Source: Desulfocucumis palustris (GTDB lineage: Bacteria; Bacillota; Desulfotomaculia; Desulfotomaculales; Desulfocucumaceae). From it: a DNA stretch of 64,000 nt. The notes beneath the pieces are model-generated. The model did not search any database. It saw only the letters and a program-made list of their open reading frames with translations, and was not told where the DNA came from. This document shows positions 15,497 to 26,377 of the stretch, piece after piece; position 1 is the first letter of the stretch; every line of letters starts with the position of its first letter. The stretch spans positions 62,001 to 126,000 of the forward strand of contig NZ_BFAV01000141.1 of assembly GCF_002933875.1 (NCBI RefSeq), read 5' to 3'. The position numbers were made by a program, and so were the translations under genes.

Positions 15497-16030
15497 TTAA
15501 TTTTTCACAAGATATTCATGGCTTACCAATGTCTTTATCGCATTTTGAATCTCATCTTCGGAAAATTTATCCCCTTTAATGCTTTCCACCCCAGTGACCA
15601 CATCACTAATGAGTGCTCTATCCTCTTTTCTTTGAAGCTCTTTTACAACAAAGTGAACCGTTGAAAGTAATTCCAGCTCAAGAGGAGTTTTTGTGACAAA
15701 ATTATCAATTACATACTTTAAAATAGTTTTTTCTTTTTCATTGATACATTTATCTTTATAATCATCTATGTATAAATCAATATATTCAGAAGGCTTTATT
15801 AAAAGAGAACTCCCATACTGCTCTCTTTTTACCACACCATCCAGCTCCAAAACTTGAATGTCATTTTCAAGTGTCTTACAGTATGGGCCATAATGGTGAA
15901 TACCATATACATAACCAAAGTTAAAGCCACGTTCCTGCAAAAAATACACAATTTTTTGCATTGCTTTCTTCCCTGGATTTGCTTTTTCACATATGTTTTT
16001 TATAACGCAAGCAAGTTTCAAATTCCTCAT
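15497..16030 (-). CDS. YwgA family protein
   Basis: 177 residues. The front (KAMQKIVYFLQERGFNFGYVYGIHHYGPY) resembles YwgA/Panacea-type proteins, which often act beside toxins or nucleotide hydrolases. The rest is charged and helical. GAGGGG precedes the ATG. It begins 23 bases after the stop of the HD phosphohydrolase on the same strand, an association also known for ywfO and ywgA in Bacillus. The gene is visibly more AT-rich than the surrounding genes. Function not known. Confidence 0.7.
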   Translation of the reverse strand: MRNLKLACVIKNICEKANPGKKAMQKIVYFLQERGFNFGYVYGIHHYGPYCKTLENDIQVLELDGVVKREQYGSSLLIKPSEYIDLYIDDYKDKCINEKEKTILKYVIDNFVTKTPLELELLSTVHFVVKELQRKEDRALISDVVTGVESIKGDKFSEDEIQNAIKTLVSHEYLVKN

Positions 16031-16052
16031 TATTATCGCCCCTCAAGAATTA

Positions 16053-17330
16053 TTATAAACCTAAAGCATCACGTTGCCTTTCCTCATATATTTTTTTGGC
16101 TTTATCATAAACATCTTTTTTTGCATATATACGGATAATATTAATTGGCTTTGTCAAATTCTTAATTATTTCAGATTCGTCGCTTAGAGATGTTGGTAAA
16201 GACGATATCTTTCTTATAATCGGTATAGCCTTTTCATCATCAACTTCTACTCTGGTAGGAATTTTATGTGGCAGTTTACTAGGTGAATCTATTATAATAT
16301 TTTCCTTACCACATTCTCTTTCAATTTCCCGTCCTATCATATTGTATATTTTTTTATCTTTATCATCAGAATGCGGAGGTGATTCATCAACTATGCTAAT
16401 CAAATCCCTATGAATAATTCTCTGAGCCCATTCGCTATTTTCCTTTTCTCTAACCATTAATTCCCAAACAATGTTGTCATTATACGACAAGAATTCATTA
16501 ATGTCATCCGGATACGTCCCGTTAGGCAAAATTTCTTTTAAAAAGTTAGTTAACATAAGGTCATATAGCCTTCTCGTGCGGTGAAAGTAAACCTGGGTAA
16601 ACATAAAATATCTAGCTAATATAAACGCCTCGGTTACATGCATTCCACCTTTATCAATAGCCAATCTTGGCCCATTTTGAAAATATATAGTCAATGATGA
16701 GATTAATCTATCAAGGTCATACTTACCGTAAGAAACCCCACAATATAATGAATCCCGGAGCAGATAATCCATTTTATCTACATCTAATTCACTATCCATA
16801 AATTTTTTTAAAAAAATTAAATTTTTATCTTTTACTCTTCCCTGGTAAATATCACAAATCAAATCAGGAGTAATATTATATTCTTGGCCATATTTTTTAG
16901 TATATATAACCCCGATTTCATTAATATATTCACCAATTATTGTTTCTTTAATTACTTTTTCCGTAAAATCTTCATGTTCCAGACCTACGGGTAAAACACC
17001 CTCTGAGGCATGCGAAAAAGGTGGGTGCCCCAAATCATGAGTTAAAGCAATTAATCTTAAGATTTGCCTGAACCAATCTTGTTGTTCAGGGGGAAAAATT
17101 ACCTGGTGTTTTTTCAATACGTTATCGTATGCTATGGTGGCCAGATGCATTACACCTAACGAATGTCCAAATCTTGAATGCTCTGCGCCATGGTATACCA
17201 AATTAGTCAGTGCCAGTTGATGGATTTTTCTAAGCCTTTGAAACGGAAGGGTATTAACAATTTCTACCTCAAGAGGGTGCAGCTCAATAAACCCATGTAC
17301 AGGATCTCTAAAACGTTCTATAGCTCCCAT
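16053..17330 (-). CDS. HD-domain phosphohydrolase (YwfO-like dNTPase family)
   Basis: 425 residues. It starts with GAIERFRDPVHGFIELHPLE, typical of YwfO/EF1143-type dNTP triphosphohydrolases. HD metal ligands are visible: His51 in EHSRFGHSLGV and His98-Asp99 in THDLGHPPFSH. The ATG at 17330 has GAAAGGG upstream; an in-frame start 12 codons earlier does not. Probably hydrolyses dNTPs or other phosphoesters. It forms a two-gene unit with ywgA. AT-rich codons (many AAA, ATA, TTA) set the pair apart from their neighbours and suggest transfer. Confidence 0.85.
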   Translation of the reverse strand: MGAIERFRDPVHGFIELHPLEVEIVNTLPFQRLRKIHQLALTNLVYHGAEHSRFGHSLGVMHLATIAYDNVLKKHQVIFPPEQQDWFRQILRLIALTHDLGHPPFSHASEGVLPVGLEHEDFTEKVIKETIIGEYINEIGVIYTKKYGQEYNITPDLICDIYQGRVKDKNLIFLKKFMDSELDVDKMDYLLRDSLYCGVSYGKYDLDRLISSLTIYFQNGPRLAIDKGGMHVTEAFILARYFMFTQVYFHRTRRLYDLMLTNFLKEILPNGTYPDDINEFLSYNDNIVWELMVREKENSEWAQRIIHRDLISIVDESPPHSDDKDKKIYNMIGREIERECGKENIIIDSPSKLPHKIPTRVEVDDEKAIPIIRKISSLPTSLSDESEIIKNLTKPINIIRIYAKKDVYDKAKKIYEERQRDALGL

Positions 17331-17889
17331 ACCCAAAGCCCTTTCAGCATTAAAAATAAATAGCAATAGTTATTCTACCAAGTAACAAAAATTTCCTGCA
17401 CATTTCATGGAATAATATATCATTTTTTGACGGCTTATTAATATTTTTAGTTCAACACCTCTCCGGCAACCGGCCAAGTCATCCCCGATAAGATCGCAAT
17501 GCTTGGGAACCGGGGAGCGGAAAGAGATACCGGTCAGTACGGGACTAATAAAAATACCTTCTTGCAGCGGGTATTCTTTGAAGACAATTATAGCAAACAT
17601 ACGTTTGATCAGGCAAGAATAATAGATTCCCGGGTATTGTTCAGGGGGCATTAATTATTCAAAAAATATCCCCGGCCCGGAGCCTAAAAAGAAATACCGC
17701 TTTCATATAAAAAGCGGTATGGAAAAGAAGGGTTGTGATGAAGGAGGTTGTGTGAGTTTTTCCATCGTTATTATGATAACCCCTCAAGCTTAAAGCGACC
17801 TTAAAATTGTTTGTAAAAATAACAAAAATCCCCGGCCCTTGATTTATGAGCCGGGGGTATAATTATAATTTTGGCTGCCGGGGCAATGT
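17331..17889. other. Intergenic stretch with hairpins
   Basis: No supported gene. A plus-strand frame of 51 codons (17499-17654) has no ribosome binding site. Two hairpins are seen: ATACCGCTTT/AAAGCGGTAT near 17695 and CCCCGGC/GCCGGGG at about 17829-17857, the latter followed on the minus strand by a T-run and possibly a back-up terminator for groEL. Confidence 0.45.
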
Positions 17890-17934
17890 GAAAAGAGGCC
17901 TCCCGCAAGTTCAGTGAACTCATGGGAAGCCTCC
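17890..17934 (-). terminator. Likely groESL terminator
   Basis: GAGGCCTCCC and GGGAAGCCTC arms with an inner AGTTCA/TGAACT helix; on the minus strand it ends in TTTTC. It is about 100 bases after the groEL stop. Confidence 0.65.
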
Positions 17935-18030
17935 AATCCGCAACATCTTTTCTGCACCTGACCGGTCAAAATGTGGTCACAGCAGGTTTTTTACATCACA
18001 ATACCATGTTCAGGGCTTTTGGGGCTTAAC

Positions 18031-19680
<1,650 letters not shown>

Positions 19681-19715
19681 TTACCTCCTTATAAATGGGT
19701 TTAACGGATATTTTA

Positions 19716-20003
19716 TTACTTCTCAATTACACCCAGAACGTCGGCTTCACGCAGGATCAGATATTCAACGTCGCTGATTTTCACCTCGTTGCCGGCATAC
19801 TTGGAAAACAGCACCTTGTCGCCCACCTTCAAATCAATGGCAACCCTGGTACCGTTGTCCAGCAAACGACCGGAGCCAACGGCCACAACTTCACCCTCCT
19901 GGGGCTTTTCTTTCGCGGTATCCGGCAGTACAATACCGCTCTTGGTAACTTCTTCACTGGGCAGGGGCTTTACTACCACCCGTTCGCCTAATGGTCTGAT
20001 CAC
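19716..20003 (-). CDS. groES: Co-chaperonin GroES (10 kDa)
   Basis: 95 residues, full length. The mobile-loop region ([20 protein letters not shown]) and the roof hairpin ([12 protein letters not shown]) are visible, as is [14 protein letters not shown]. It forms the lid of the GroEL chamber. AAGGAGGG lies upstream of the ATG. First gene of the operon, directly behind CIRCE. Confidence 0.97.
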   Translation of the reverse strand: MIRPLGERVVVKPLPSEEVTKSGIVLPDTAKEKPQEGEVVAVGSGRLLDNGTRVAIDLKVGDKVLFSKYAGNEVKISDVEYLILREADVLGVIEK

Positions 20004-20049
20004 AAGGAACCCTCCTTTAAGTATTTATTTATTATTATTTACCATCTTG

Positions 20050-20076
20050 TTAGCACTCATTCAGGGCGAGTGCTAA
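20050..20076. promoter_or_regulatory. CIRCE operator (HrcA binding site)
   Basis: Perfect TTAGCACTC-N9-GAGTGCTAA inverted repeat, 47 bases upstream of groES. HrcA repressor binds this site and is released on heat shock. hrcA itself is not in the window. Confidence 0.97.
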
Positions 20077-20300
20077 TACCCAAGTAATATAATATAGAAC
20101 GGCAAAATCAAAAGCAAACACCTTTAATTCAAAATATCACCCATTTTGGGTCGTTTATGCAAAAATAAGGTGTTTATCTTTTAATATCTCCTTCTATATA
20201 AGGCTTGCATCATTCTACATTATTCAATTTATAACAATATTTTCTCCCGTACATAAGTTTTTATACCATATTTTTCTGTAATGTTAAAAAAACAACGGCT

Positions 20301-20792
20301 CTATTCGGAGCCGCACTCCCCGCCTCTGCCCGTCAGTATTTCCAGGGCATGGGGCAGAACGGGAATTATTACTTCCAGACACTCCCTGACCGCCTTGGGG
20401 CTGCCGGGCATGTTAATAATCAGCGTGCCGCGTCTTATGCCGGCCACCGCACGGCTGAGCATGGCCTTGGGCGTTTTTTTCATGCTCTCCACCCGCATGG
20501 CCTCGGGAATGCCCGGCACCACCCTGTCTATCACAGCCATGGTTGCCTCCGGAGTGTTGTCCCGGGGCGAAAAGCCCGTCCCGCCGGTGGTCAGGATAAG
20601 TTCCGCCTTCCGGTGATCCGCCAGGTCGATCAGCGCTTCGGTGATGGCCTCAATATCATCAGGCACAATTTCATAAGCCACCACCTCATAATTAATTTCC
20701 GCCATCATTTTGCCGATCACTTCGGCGCTTTTATCGGCCCTCTCACCCCTGGCCCCCTTGTCGCTGGCAGTTACCACGGCCACCCTGTACAT
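20301..20792 (-). CDS. mogA: MogA/MoaB family molybdopterin adenylyltransferase
   Basis: 163 residues. Adenylates molybdopterin before metal insertion. The MPT-binding blocks are TTGGTGFSPRDNTPEA and NMPGSPKAVRECLEVI. It is the last gene of a molybdenum-cofactor run (moeA, moeA-PBP, mogA) on the minus strand, with a gap of about 90 bases after the fusion gene. This cluster would serve the formate dehydrogenase at 41-48 kb. Confidence 0.92.
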   Translation of the reverse strand: MYRVAVVTASDKGARGERADKSAEVIGKMMAEINYEVVAYEIVPDDIEAITEALIDLADHRKAELILTTGGTGFSPRDNTPEATMAVIDRVVPGIPEAMRVESMKKTPKAMLSRAVAGIRRGTLIINMPGSPKAVRECLEVIIPVLPHALEILTGRGGECGSE

Positions 20793-20882
20793 AAAAGCCC
20801 CCCCCTCTCGTTATAATCAATCCCCGCGAAAAAACATCATCCCGCTCACCATAAAACCCGGGATGATCAATAATTATACCGG

Positions 20883-22811
20883 TTATTCGGACTCCCACAC
20901 TATTTTCCCGCAATCCCGCAGGTCGTACCCCCCCAGAGAACGCACCTCCTCCCGGAATTCAGGAAGCTCCATTACCTCCAGCAGCCTGGTGATATAGGGC
21001 AAATCCCGGAACTCTCCCGGTATGCACAGGTCGTAGCGTTCTTCCACCACGCCGACAAAATCCAGGTCCAGGGCTTTTGCCGCAGCCCTGATGCCCATAC
21101 CCGCATCCGCCGAGCCGCTGGCAACCGCCGCCGCCACAGCCATGTGGGTGTATTCCTCCCTCTGATATCCGCTGATTAAACCGGGGTCCATACCCGCCTC
21201 TTTTAATTTATAATCCAGCAGTATCCTGGTGCCCGCCCCCCTCTGGCGGTTTACATAACCGACGTCCGGCCGGATGAGGTCCCTCACGCCTGTTATCCCC
21301 TTTGGGTTGCCTTTAGCCACTATAAAACCCTGCTCCCGGTAAACAAGGTTCAAAAGCACCATGCTCCTGCCGGGCAGCAGCCTTTTAATATATGAAACAT
21401 TATAGTCCCCCGTCTCCTCGTCCAGCAGGTGTGTGCCGGCACAGTGGGCCTCACCCCGCTTTAAGGCGGACAGCCCCCCCAGGCTTCCCACGTGGGCCGA
21501 GGACAGGCTGGCCCCGGGATGTATTTTTCTTAAATAATTTGCCAGCACATCCAGGGCCATGTCATGACTGCCTATAACCACGGTGGTCTCCCGGACTTCC
21601 TCCAGGGATCTCATCAATTCCACCGGGGCAACATCACCCGGGTTATAACCCTCGGACAGGCGGGGCACCCTGAGCATACCGTCGGCCCGGATCATGGACA
21701 TAATGACTCCGGCGCCCCGGGAGATAGGAGTGGCTATAAATTTATCACCCACCCGGCCCAGTTTCACCCGGACAAACTCCTCAACACCCATGGGGGACAC
21801 TATTTTACGGGACATTACACAGTCGGCCAGAGGCCGGGCCGGGGGAACGGAACCGATTTTTCTGTAAACCACCGGTTTGACGAACAATTCCATACCCAGC
21901 ACCGCCGAAACCGGATAACCCGGAACCCCCACCACCGGCTTTCCGTTAACCAGCCCCAGTATTACAGGCTTGCCTGGTTTTATGGCAACACCGTGGGTAA
22001 AAACCTCTCCCATTTCGGCAATCAGCTCCGCGGTGTAATCCTCCCTGCCGGCGGAGGAGCCGGCGTTTATCAATACCACGTCCGCTTCATCCAGGGCGCT
22101 TTTCAGCCGCTCCTTAAGCAGCCCGTAATCGTCCACTGTTATGTCGTAACGAATGGGCAGGCCGCCCCACTCATCCACCAGGGCGGCGAAAACCCTGGTA
22201 TTGTATTCAATGATATCCCCTTCTTTCAAGCCCGCTCCGGGCTGAACCAGTTCGCTGCCGGTGGGTAAAAGCGCTACCCTGGGCCTTGGATATACATATA
22301 TCTCCGTAACCCCGCCGGCCAGTATCCCCCCCAAATCCACCGGGCGCAGCCTGTGATTGCCCGGAATAATCATTTCCGTCGCCACCACGTCCTCCCCTAT
22401 GACCCTGACGTGTTGCCAGGGGGAAGCGGCGGAAGTTATTTCAAACTCATCCTCTGCCACAAAATGGATATCCTCGATCATGATTACCGAATCGCAGCCC
22501 GGGGGCAAAGGGTCGCCGGTGTCCACCATCCGCACCAATTCCCCCATTTTCAACCTTTTGGGGCAGTTTTCGGACGCTCCGAAGGTATCCACCGCCCTGA
22601 CCGCCACCCCGTCCATGGCCGAGGCATTGTAGTGGGGAGAGGAAACCTTTGCGTAAACCGGCCCGGCCGTAATCCTGCCGGCGGCCTTTTCCACTTCAAT
22701 TAGTTCCGGTCTGCCCGGGTTAATGGCGCCGGCCTGCTGTAAAAGTTGAATATAATCCGCCTGGGCCTCCTCCAGGGGACGGTCCGACAGATACACATCC
22801 CTTTTCACCAA
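20883..22811 (-). CDS. MoeA--periplasmic-binding-protein-like fusion
   Basis: 642 residues in two parts. Residues about 1-405 are MoeA-like (DGVAVRAVDTFGA, VDTGDPLPPGCDSVIMIED, INAGSSAGREDYT, GKPVVGVPGYPVSAV), for Mo insertion into adenylated molybdopterin. Residues about 410-640 match the MoeA-associated substrate-binding domain (VVIGSHDMALDVLANYL, NRQRGAGTRILLDYKL, GSADAGMGIRAAAK), usually taken as a molybdate or tungstate sensor. It comes between a standalone MoeA and MogA, so two MoeA-type enzymes work here, perhaps one per metal. The metal choice is inference. Confidence 0.92.
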   Translation of the reverse strand: MVKRDVYLSDRPLEEAQADYIQLLQQAGAINPGRPELIEVEKAAGRITAGPVYAKVSSPHYNASAMDGVAVRAVDTFGASENCPKRLKMGELVRMVDTGDPLPPGCDSVIMIEDIHFVAEDEFEITSAASPWQHVRVIGEDVVATEMIIPGNHRLRPVDLGGILAGGVTEIYVYPRPRVALLPTGSELVQPGAGLKEGDIIEYNTRVFAALVDEWGGLPIRYDITVDDYGLLKERLKSALDEADVVLINAGSSAGREDYTAELIAEMGEVFTHGVAIKPGKPVILGLVNGKPVVGVPGYPVSAVLGMELFVKPVVYRKIGSVPPARPLADCVMSRKIVSPMGVEEFVRVKLGRVGDKFIATPISRGAGVIMSMIRADGMLRVPRLSEGYNPGDVAPVELMRSLEEVRETTVVIGSHDMALDVLANYLRKIHPGASLSSAHVGSLGGLSALKRGEAHCAGTHLLDEETGDYNVSYIKRLLPGRSMVLLNLVYREQGFIVAKGNPKGITGVRDLIRPDVGYVNRQRGAGTRILLDYKLKEAGMDPGLISGYQREEYTHMAVAAAVASGSADAGMGIRAAAKALDLDFVGVVEERYDLCIPGEFRDLPYITRLLEVMELPEFREEVRSLGGYDLRDCGKIVWESE

Positions 22812-22874
22812 GGGTTCACTCCTTCTTTGTCAGCTCTTTGAACCAGGGGCGGAACCGCCACATACCGGCAGGGT

Positions 22875-24116
22875 TTAGAAGGGCCTGACCAGGACATATT
22901 CGCCTGCTTCGACTCCTTCTTTTTCAATGGGGATGCGCGCCAGCCCTTCGGCCCTTACCATTGTGCCTATCAATCCCGATTTACCCAGCACGGGTTCAGC
23001 CACCATCACCCCTTGCTCCATCTTTAGCTCCACCCGCAAAAAGTCCTCCCGTCCGGCAGCTGAGCGCACGTTTCTGTTGATTTTAGCCGGGAGGGGGAAC
23101 TCCAAACGCTTTTCTCTTTCATTTTGGGGATACCTTCCCGTTTTCAACAGCGGCTCCACCAGAAGAGCGAACACAACCATGGCGGAAACCGGGTGGCCGG
23201 GCAGGCCGAAAACCGGTTTTCCGTCCACCACCGCGCCTATGGTGGGCTTGCCCGGTTTTATGGATATGCCGTGAAAAAGCACCCCCGGCCTTCCCAGGGA
23301 TTCTATCACCCGGGAGGAAACGTCCCTGGTTCCCACCGAGCTTCCCCCGGACAGCAAAACCATATCCGAACCGGTCAGAGCCTTTTCCATGGCCTCTTTA
23401 AGAGTCTGAAAGTCATCCTTTATGATGCCGGCTATTACCGGGTATGCGCCGCATTGCCCGGCCATACCGTATAGGGTATATGAATTGACGTCCCTCACCT
23501 GACCCGGCCCGGGGGACCGTTCAGGAGGCACCACTTCGTCACCGGTGGATATAATGGTTACCCTTAAAGGTTCCTCCACCTCCAGGGAATGAACTCCCGC
23601 CGCTGCAAGAAACCCCATGTCCTGGGGCCGTATGGAATGACCCCGGGCTAAAACAACACTACCCGTTGAAACATCCTCACCCCGGCGGACAATATTCTCC
23701 CCCGGCGCCACAGGCCTGGTAACTCCTATGGTACGGCCGTCCAATTCCTCGGTGTGCTCCACCATCACCACTGCGTCCGCCCCGGGGGGAAGCATTCCTC
23801 CGGTGGGTACTCGCCAGGTTCTTCCTCCCACAATGGCCAGGGAAGCTTCCTTGCCCATGAAAATTTCTCCGTCCACGTCCAGATAGGCAGGCAGACTTTC
23901 CATGGCGCCGAAGGTATCCCGGGCCATTACCGCAAATCCGTCCATGGTTGAGCGATCAAACCCGGGCACGTCCTCCTCCGCCGTTATGTCCCCGGCAACC
24001 CTTTTACCAAGCGCCTCAGTAATAGAAACCCGCTTTACCGGGGGTTGTAAATTTAAATTGCGGCCTATCATTTCCCTGGCCTGAGCCACGGTTATCGCCT
24101 TGAATAATTCAGCCAT
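22875..24116 (-). CDS. moeA: Molybdopterin molybdotransferase MoeA (Glp type)
   Basis: About 413 residues. Inserts molybdate into MPT-AMP. Visible: FDRSTMDGFAVMARDTFGA, VMVEHTEELDG, LSGGSSVGTRDVSS and GLPGHPVSAMVVF. The ATG at 24116 follows GGAGAAG; an in-frame upstream ATG would overlap that site. It follows a 60-residue helix-turn-helix-like gene by 20 bases and leads into the MoeA fusion gene 63 bases on. Confidence 0.95.
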   Translation of the reverse strand: MAELFKAITVAQAREMIGRNLNLQPPVKRVSITEALGKRVAGDITAEEDVPGFDRSTMDGFAVMARDTFGAMESLPAYLDVDGEIFMGKEASLAIVGGRTWRVPTGGMLPPGADAVVMVEHTEELDGRTIGVTRPVAPGENIVRRGEDVSTGSVVLARGHSIRPQDMGFLAAAGVHSLEVEEPLRVTIISTGDEVVPPERSPGPGQVRDVNSYTLYGMAGQCGAYPVIAGIIKDDFQTLKEAMEKALTGSDMVLLSGGSSVGTRDVSSRVIESLGRPGVLFHGISIKPGKPTIGAVVDGKPVFGLPGHPVSAMVVFALLVEPLLKTGRYPQNEREKRLEFPLPAKINRNVRSAAGREDFLRVELKMEQGVMVAEPVLGKSGLIGTMVRAEGLARIPIEKEGVEAGEYVLVRPF

Positions 24117-24136
24117 TACACTTCTCCTCAATCCAT

Positions 24137-24319
24137 TTAAAAACAGCCCAGTTCGCAGGCCTTAATTTTAATCTGCAACTGGTGGCAGGCTTTCCCTATA
24201 CTGGCCGGGGTGACTTTCAGCTCCTCAGCCAGTTTTCTGGCCATGGTACAGGACAGCCTGCCGTCTTTGGCGGCCTCCCTCACAGCGTCAAGAATAACTT
24301 TTTCCGCCTTGTGGTCCAA
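24137..24319 (-). CDS. Small helix-turn-helix-like protein, 60 aa, in the Mo-cofactor cluster
   Basis: 60 residues from a TTG behind a GGGGG-type site. LSCTMARKLAEELKVTPASI looks like a small winged or bihelical HTH. Cysteines are at 24, 45, 54 and 59 (KACHQL, KACELGC), so it may bind metal. It is the first gene of the Mo-cofactor run and overlaps no other gene. It might regulate the run, but that is a guess from position. Confidence 0.65.
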   Translation of the reverse strand: MDHKAEKVILDAVREAAKDGRLSCTMARKLAEELKVTPASIGKACHQLQIKIKACELGCF

Positions 24320-24490
24320 TTCTTACAACCCCCAGATAAATTTTTACACAAATTAACAGATGGTGCCGGATAAATACTGTTTTTTCGCCAGGAGATTTTA
24401 TAATCCTGCCAAAAAACTCATAAATTGGGGCCGGCCTCTCTTTTCAGATAATTAAGAAAGATCCCGCCGGCCCGCTTAAAACCGGCATTT

Positions 24491-24720
24491 TCAGATCACA
24501 TCCCGGTTCTGTTTACCCAGGCCCCGGATACCAGCCACAATAAGCAAAAGCAGAGGAATGACAAAGGCGGTGGGAAACGCATGGGGCATCCGTATTCTGG
24601 CGGCGAAATCCACTTCTCGCATATGAATGCTATAAACAATCATGGAAAGTGCCGGCATGAGAATCCCCGGGGGCAGTACCAGGGGTTCCTGCAATGTCGG
24701 CCTAAGAGAGGCGGGATACT
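24491..24720 (-). pseudogene. gerAB remnant (C-terminal fragment)
   Basis: The translation PTLQEPLVLPPGILMPALSM continues IVYSIHMREVDFAARI and ends at IPLLLLIVAGIRGLGKQN. This aligns with the C-terminus of the intact GerAB at 28358-29452 (RPLVFPMGVLLAALSI...IIPTILLAISYFRK). Only about 75 of some 365 residues remain and a stop codon lies just upstream. It probably comes from a gerAB that once completed the gerAA-gerAC operon. Confidence 0.7.
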
Positions 24721-24744
24721 ATGGAATACTGGGAATACGGCCGG

Positions 24745-24987
24745 TCAGGACAAAATTTTTTCCAGATATTCGCTGACCGGCTTAAAAACAGCCTCGATAC
24801 CCTTCGTGGGATTGGGTAAAGGCAGGTCCAACACCTGGCCGTAACTGTAAATCATGCCGATAATGAGCAGCACACCGAAGGCCGCCAGTTCTCTCCACAT
24901 CTTTTGCCTTATCAACCCTGGCGCCTCGTAAGCAATAATTGCGATAAATATCAGACTGAGCAGAAAAAGCACCGGTATCCCCCCCAA
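24745..24987 (-). CDS. Small membrane protein, 80 aa, gerA operon
   Basis: Two hydrophobic helices (about residues 3-22 and 33-50) and an amphipathic tail (KGIEAVFKPVSEYLEKIL). No family name known to me, but its place behind gerAA-gerAC suggests a germination accessory role. The start is a TTG and it overlaps the upstream 56-aa frame by 37 bases. The Shine-Dalgarno is weak, which may mean translational coupling. Confidence 0.55.
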   Translation of the reverse strand: MGGIPVLFLLSLIFIAIIAYEAPGLIRQKMWRELAAFGVLLIIGMIYSYGQVLDLPLPNPTKGIEAVFKPVSEYLEKILS

Positions 24988-25121
24988 AATTCAGCTATCC
25001 ATGGCAGCCAATTGGCGGCCGCAGCCCCGGCCAGCAGCGCCACGGGCAAAGGCATCCCCATAACAATGCTGACGCAGGCATAACCACCGGCCAGAAAGTT
25101 TCTTACCTTATATAACATCAT
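24951..25121 (-). CDS. Small membrane protein, 56 aa, coupled to gerAC
   Basis: Begins MMLYKVRNFLAGGYACVSIV and has one long hydrophobic stretch up to about residue 45. The ATG overlaps the gerAC stop codon (TGATG), the typical layout of coupled genes. No family recognised; GerD- or GerAD-like small accessory proteins are one possibility. Confidence 0.5.
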   Translation of the reverse strand: MMLYKVRNFLAGGYACVSIVMGMPLPVALLAGAAAANWLPWIAEFWGGYRCFFCSV

Positions 25122-26377
25122 CAGCGCTGCATCGGTTCCACCGGCTTGGACACCAGTCCGCTGCGCCTAATTTTAGCCTCCACCTCCATCTGCACCTGCA
25201 CACCGGGGAACAGTTCCGACCACATTTTTTTCATTTCCTTCCACTGCCCGGGGTATTTGCGGTGCACCGCCTCACCGAAGCCGAATACATCCACCCCGTA
25301 ATCCTGCTGGGCTCTGGCCAGGGCGGACTCTATTTCCTTTTGGATTTCCCGGGCCTGCAAAGCTTCCAGTTCTTCAATCACCTCCGGCTTGGTCAGGTCC
25401 AGCATTTCCATGGTTTCCCCCAGGTTGCTCTCTTCCTGAATTTTAACTTTTATGTAAATCTGCCCGTCCCTGATCTCAGGCTCCAGTTTTGTCTTGGAAC
25501 GCAATATCTCCAGGGAGATGGACTTTTTTTCACTTTTGGGAGCCGGAATCTCAATAACTCCTCCCTTAACCTCCCCCCTGACCCACAGCAGGCCCCGGCT
25601 TTCCCTTTCATCCAGCCGGCCCGCCATTTTGTCCCGCCGAAAGACCGCGGTGCCGTTTATTTCTAAATTCTCGTGCGGCTCGGGGGTTTGCCCCTCGGAT
25701 ATAAAATTGTGCCTGGAATCAGACGGCCTGGCCTGATTCGGAATGATATCAATAACGGCGGTAAAGGGTTGTGTGCTCTCGCTCTCCATCAGCTCCAGGA
25801 AATTTCCCACCATCCGCACCGCATATTCGGAAGTGCGGTAGCGCTCGTTGACAATATTGAAAATCCGCTGGGACGGAGCTACTTCCAGCCGGCCGGATAC
25901 GTCCAGCAATTCGGCCACTTCTCTATTACTCACCAAAAGCCAGGTGGTGCGCCGCATCTGGGGATTGCGCTCGAAAAAATCCATTACCTCCTTAACCCCC
26001 CGCTCCCGGGCCAGTTTCTCGGAGAGTATGATAACCTGGTTGTGAGCAAAGAAAAGCTGGCGGGGCGACTGCCGGGACAATTCCCTGATGGCCTCGAAAA
26101 TTGTATCCCCCTCTATGCTTCTATTGCGATAGGGCTTGGCCCCCCCGGCAATTACCCCGCCCGTACCGGTGGCTCCCTTTCCCAGGGCGGCGGGGTTCAC
26201 TGTCTGTACGGTTATTCGCACCCTGCCCCCGGAGGCAGGCTCCACCCCGGTGGCCATAACTATTCCCAGCTGCTCCACCTCCCGGTGGTCCCAGCAGGAG
26301 GGAAGAGTAATCAAAATACCGGCAAGCAGCAAACCCAACAAAAAAATTTTTATTATTGCCTTCATCTTCCCTTTCAT
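25121..26377 (-). CDS. gerAC: Ger(x)C family spore germination lipoprotein
   Basis: 418 residues. The N-terminal signal sequence ends in a lipobox (ITLPSC), followed by WDHREVEQLGIVMATGVEPA, typical of GerAC/GerBC/GerKC. The C subunit sits on the outer face of the spore inner membrane and is needed for nutrient receptor activity. It overlaps the gerAA stop by four bases (ATGA). No damage seen. Confidence 0.92.
   Translation of the reverse strand: MKGKMKAIIKIFLLGLLLAGILITLPSCWDHREVEQLGIVMATGVEPASGGRVRITVQTVNPAALGKGATGTGGVIAGGAKPYRNRSIEGDTIFEAIRELSRQSPRQLFFAHNQVIILSEKLARERGVKEVMDFFERNPQMRRTTWLLVSNREVAELLDVSGRLEVAPSQRIFNIVNERYRTSEYAVRMVGNFLELMESESTQPFTAVIDIIPNQARPSDSRHNFISEGQTPEPHENLEINGTAVFRRDKMAGRLDERESRGLLWVRGEVKGGVIEIPAPKSEKKSISLEILRSKTKLEPEIRDGQIYIKVKIQEESNLGETMEMLDLTKPEVIEELEALQAREIQKEIESALARAQQDYGVDVFGFGEAVHRKYPGQWKEMKKMWSELFPGVQVQMEVEAKIRRSGLVSKPVEPMQR

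Noticed and set aside
17499-17654. Plus-strand frame of 51 codons
   Set aside because: No ribosome binding site and no relatives recognised.
17717-17791. Short plus-strand frame with AAGGAGG inside
   Set aside because: Only about 24 codons and no supporting context; the Shine-Dalgarno-like string alone is not enough.
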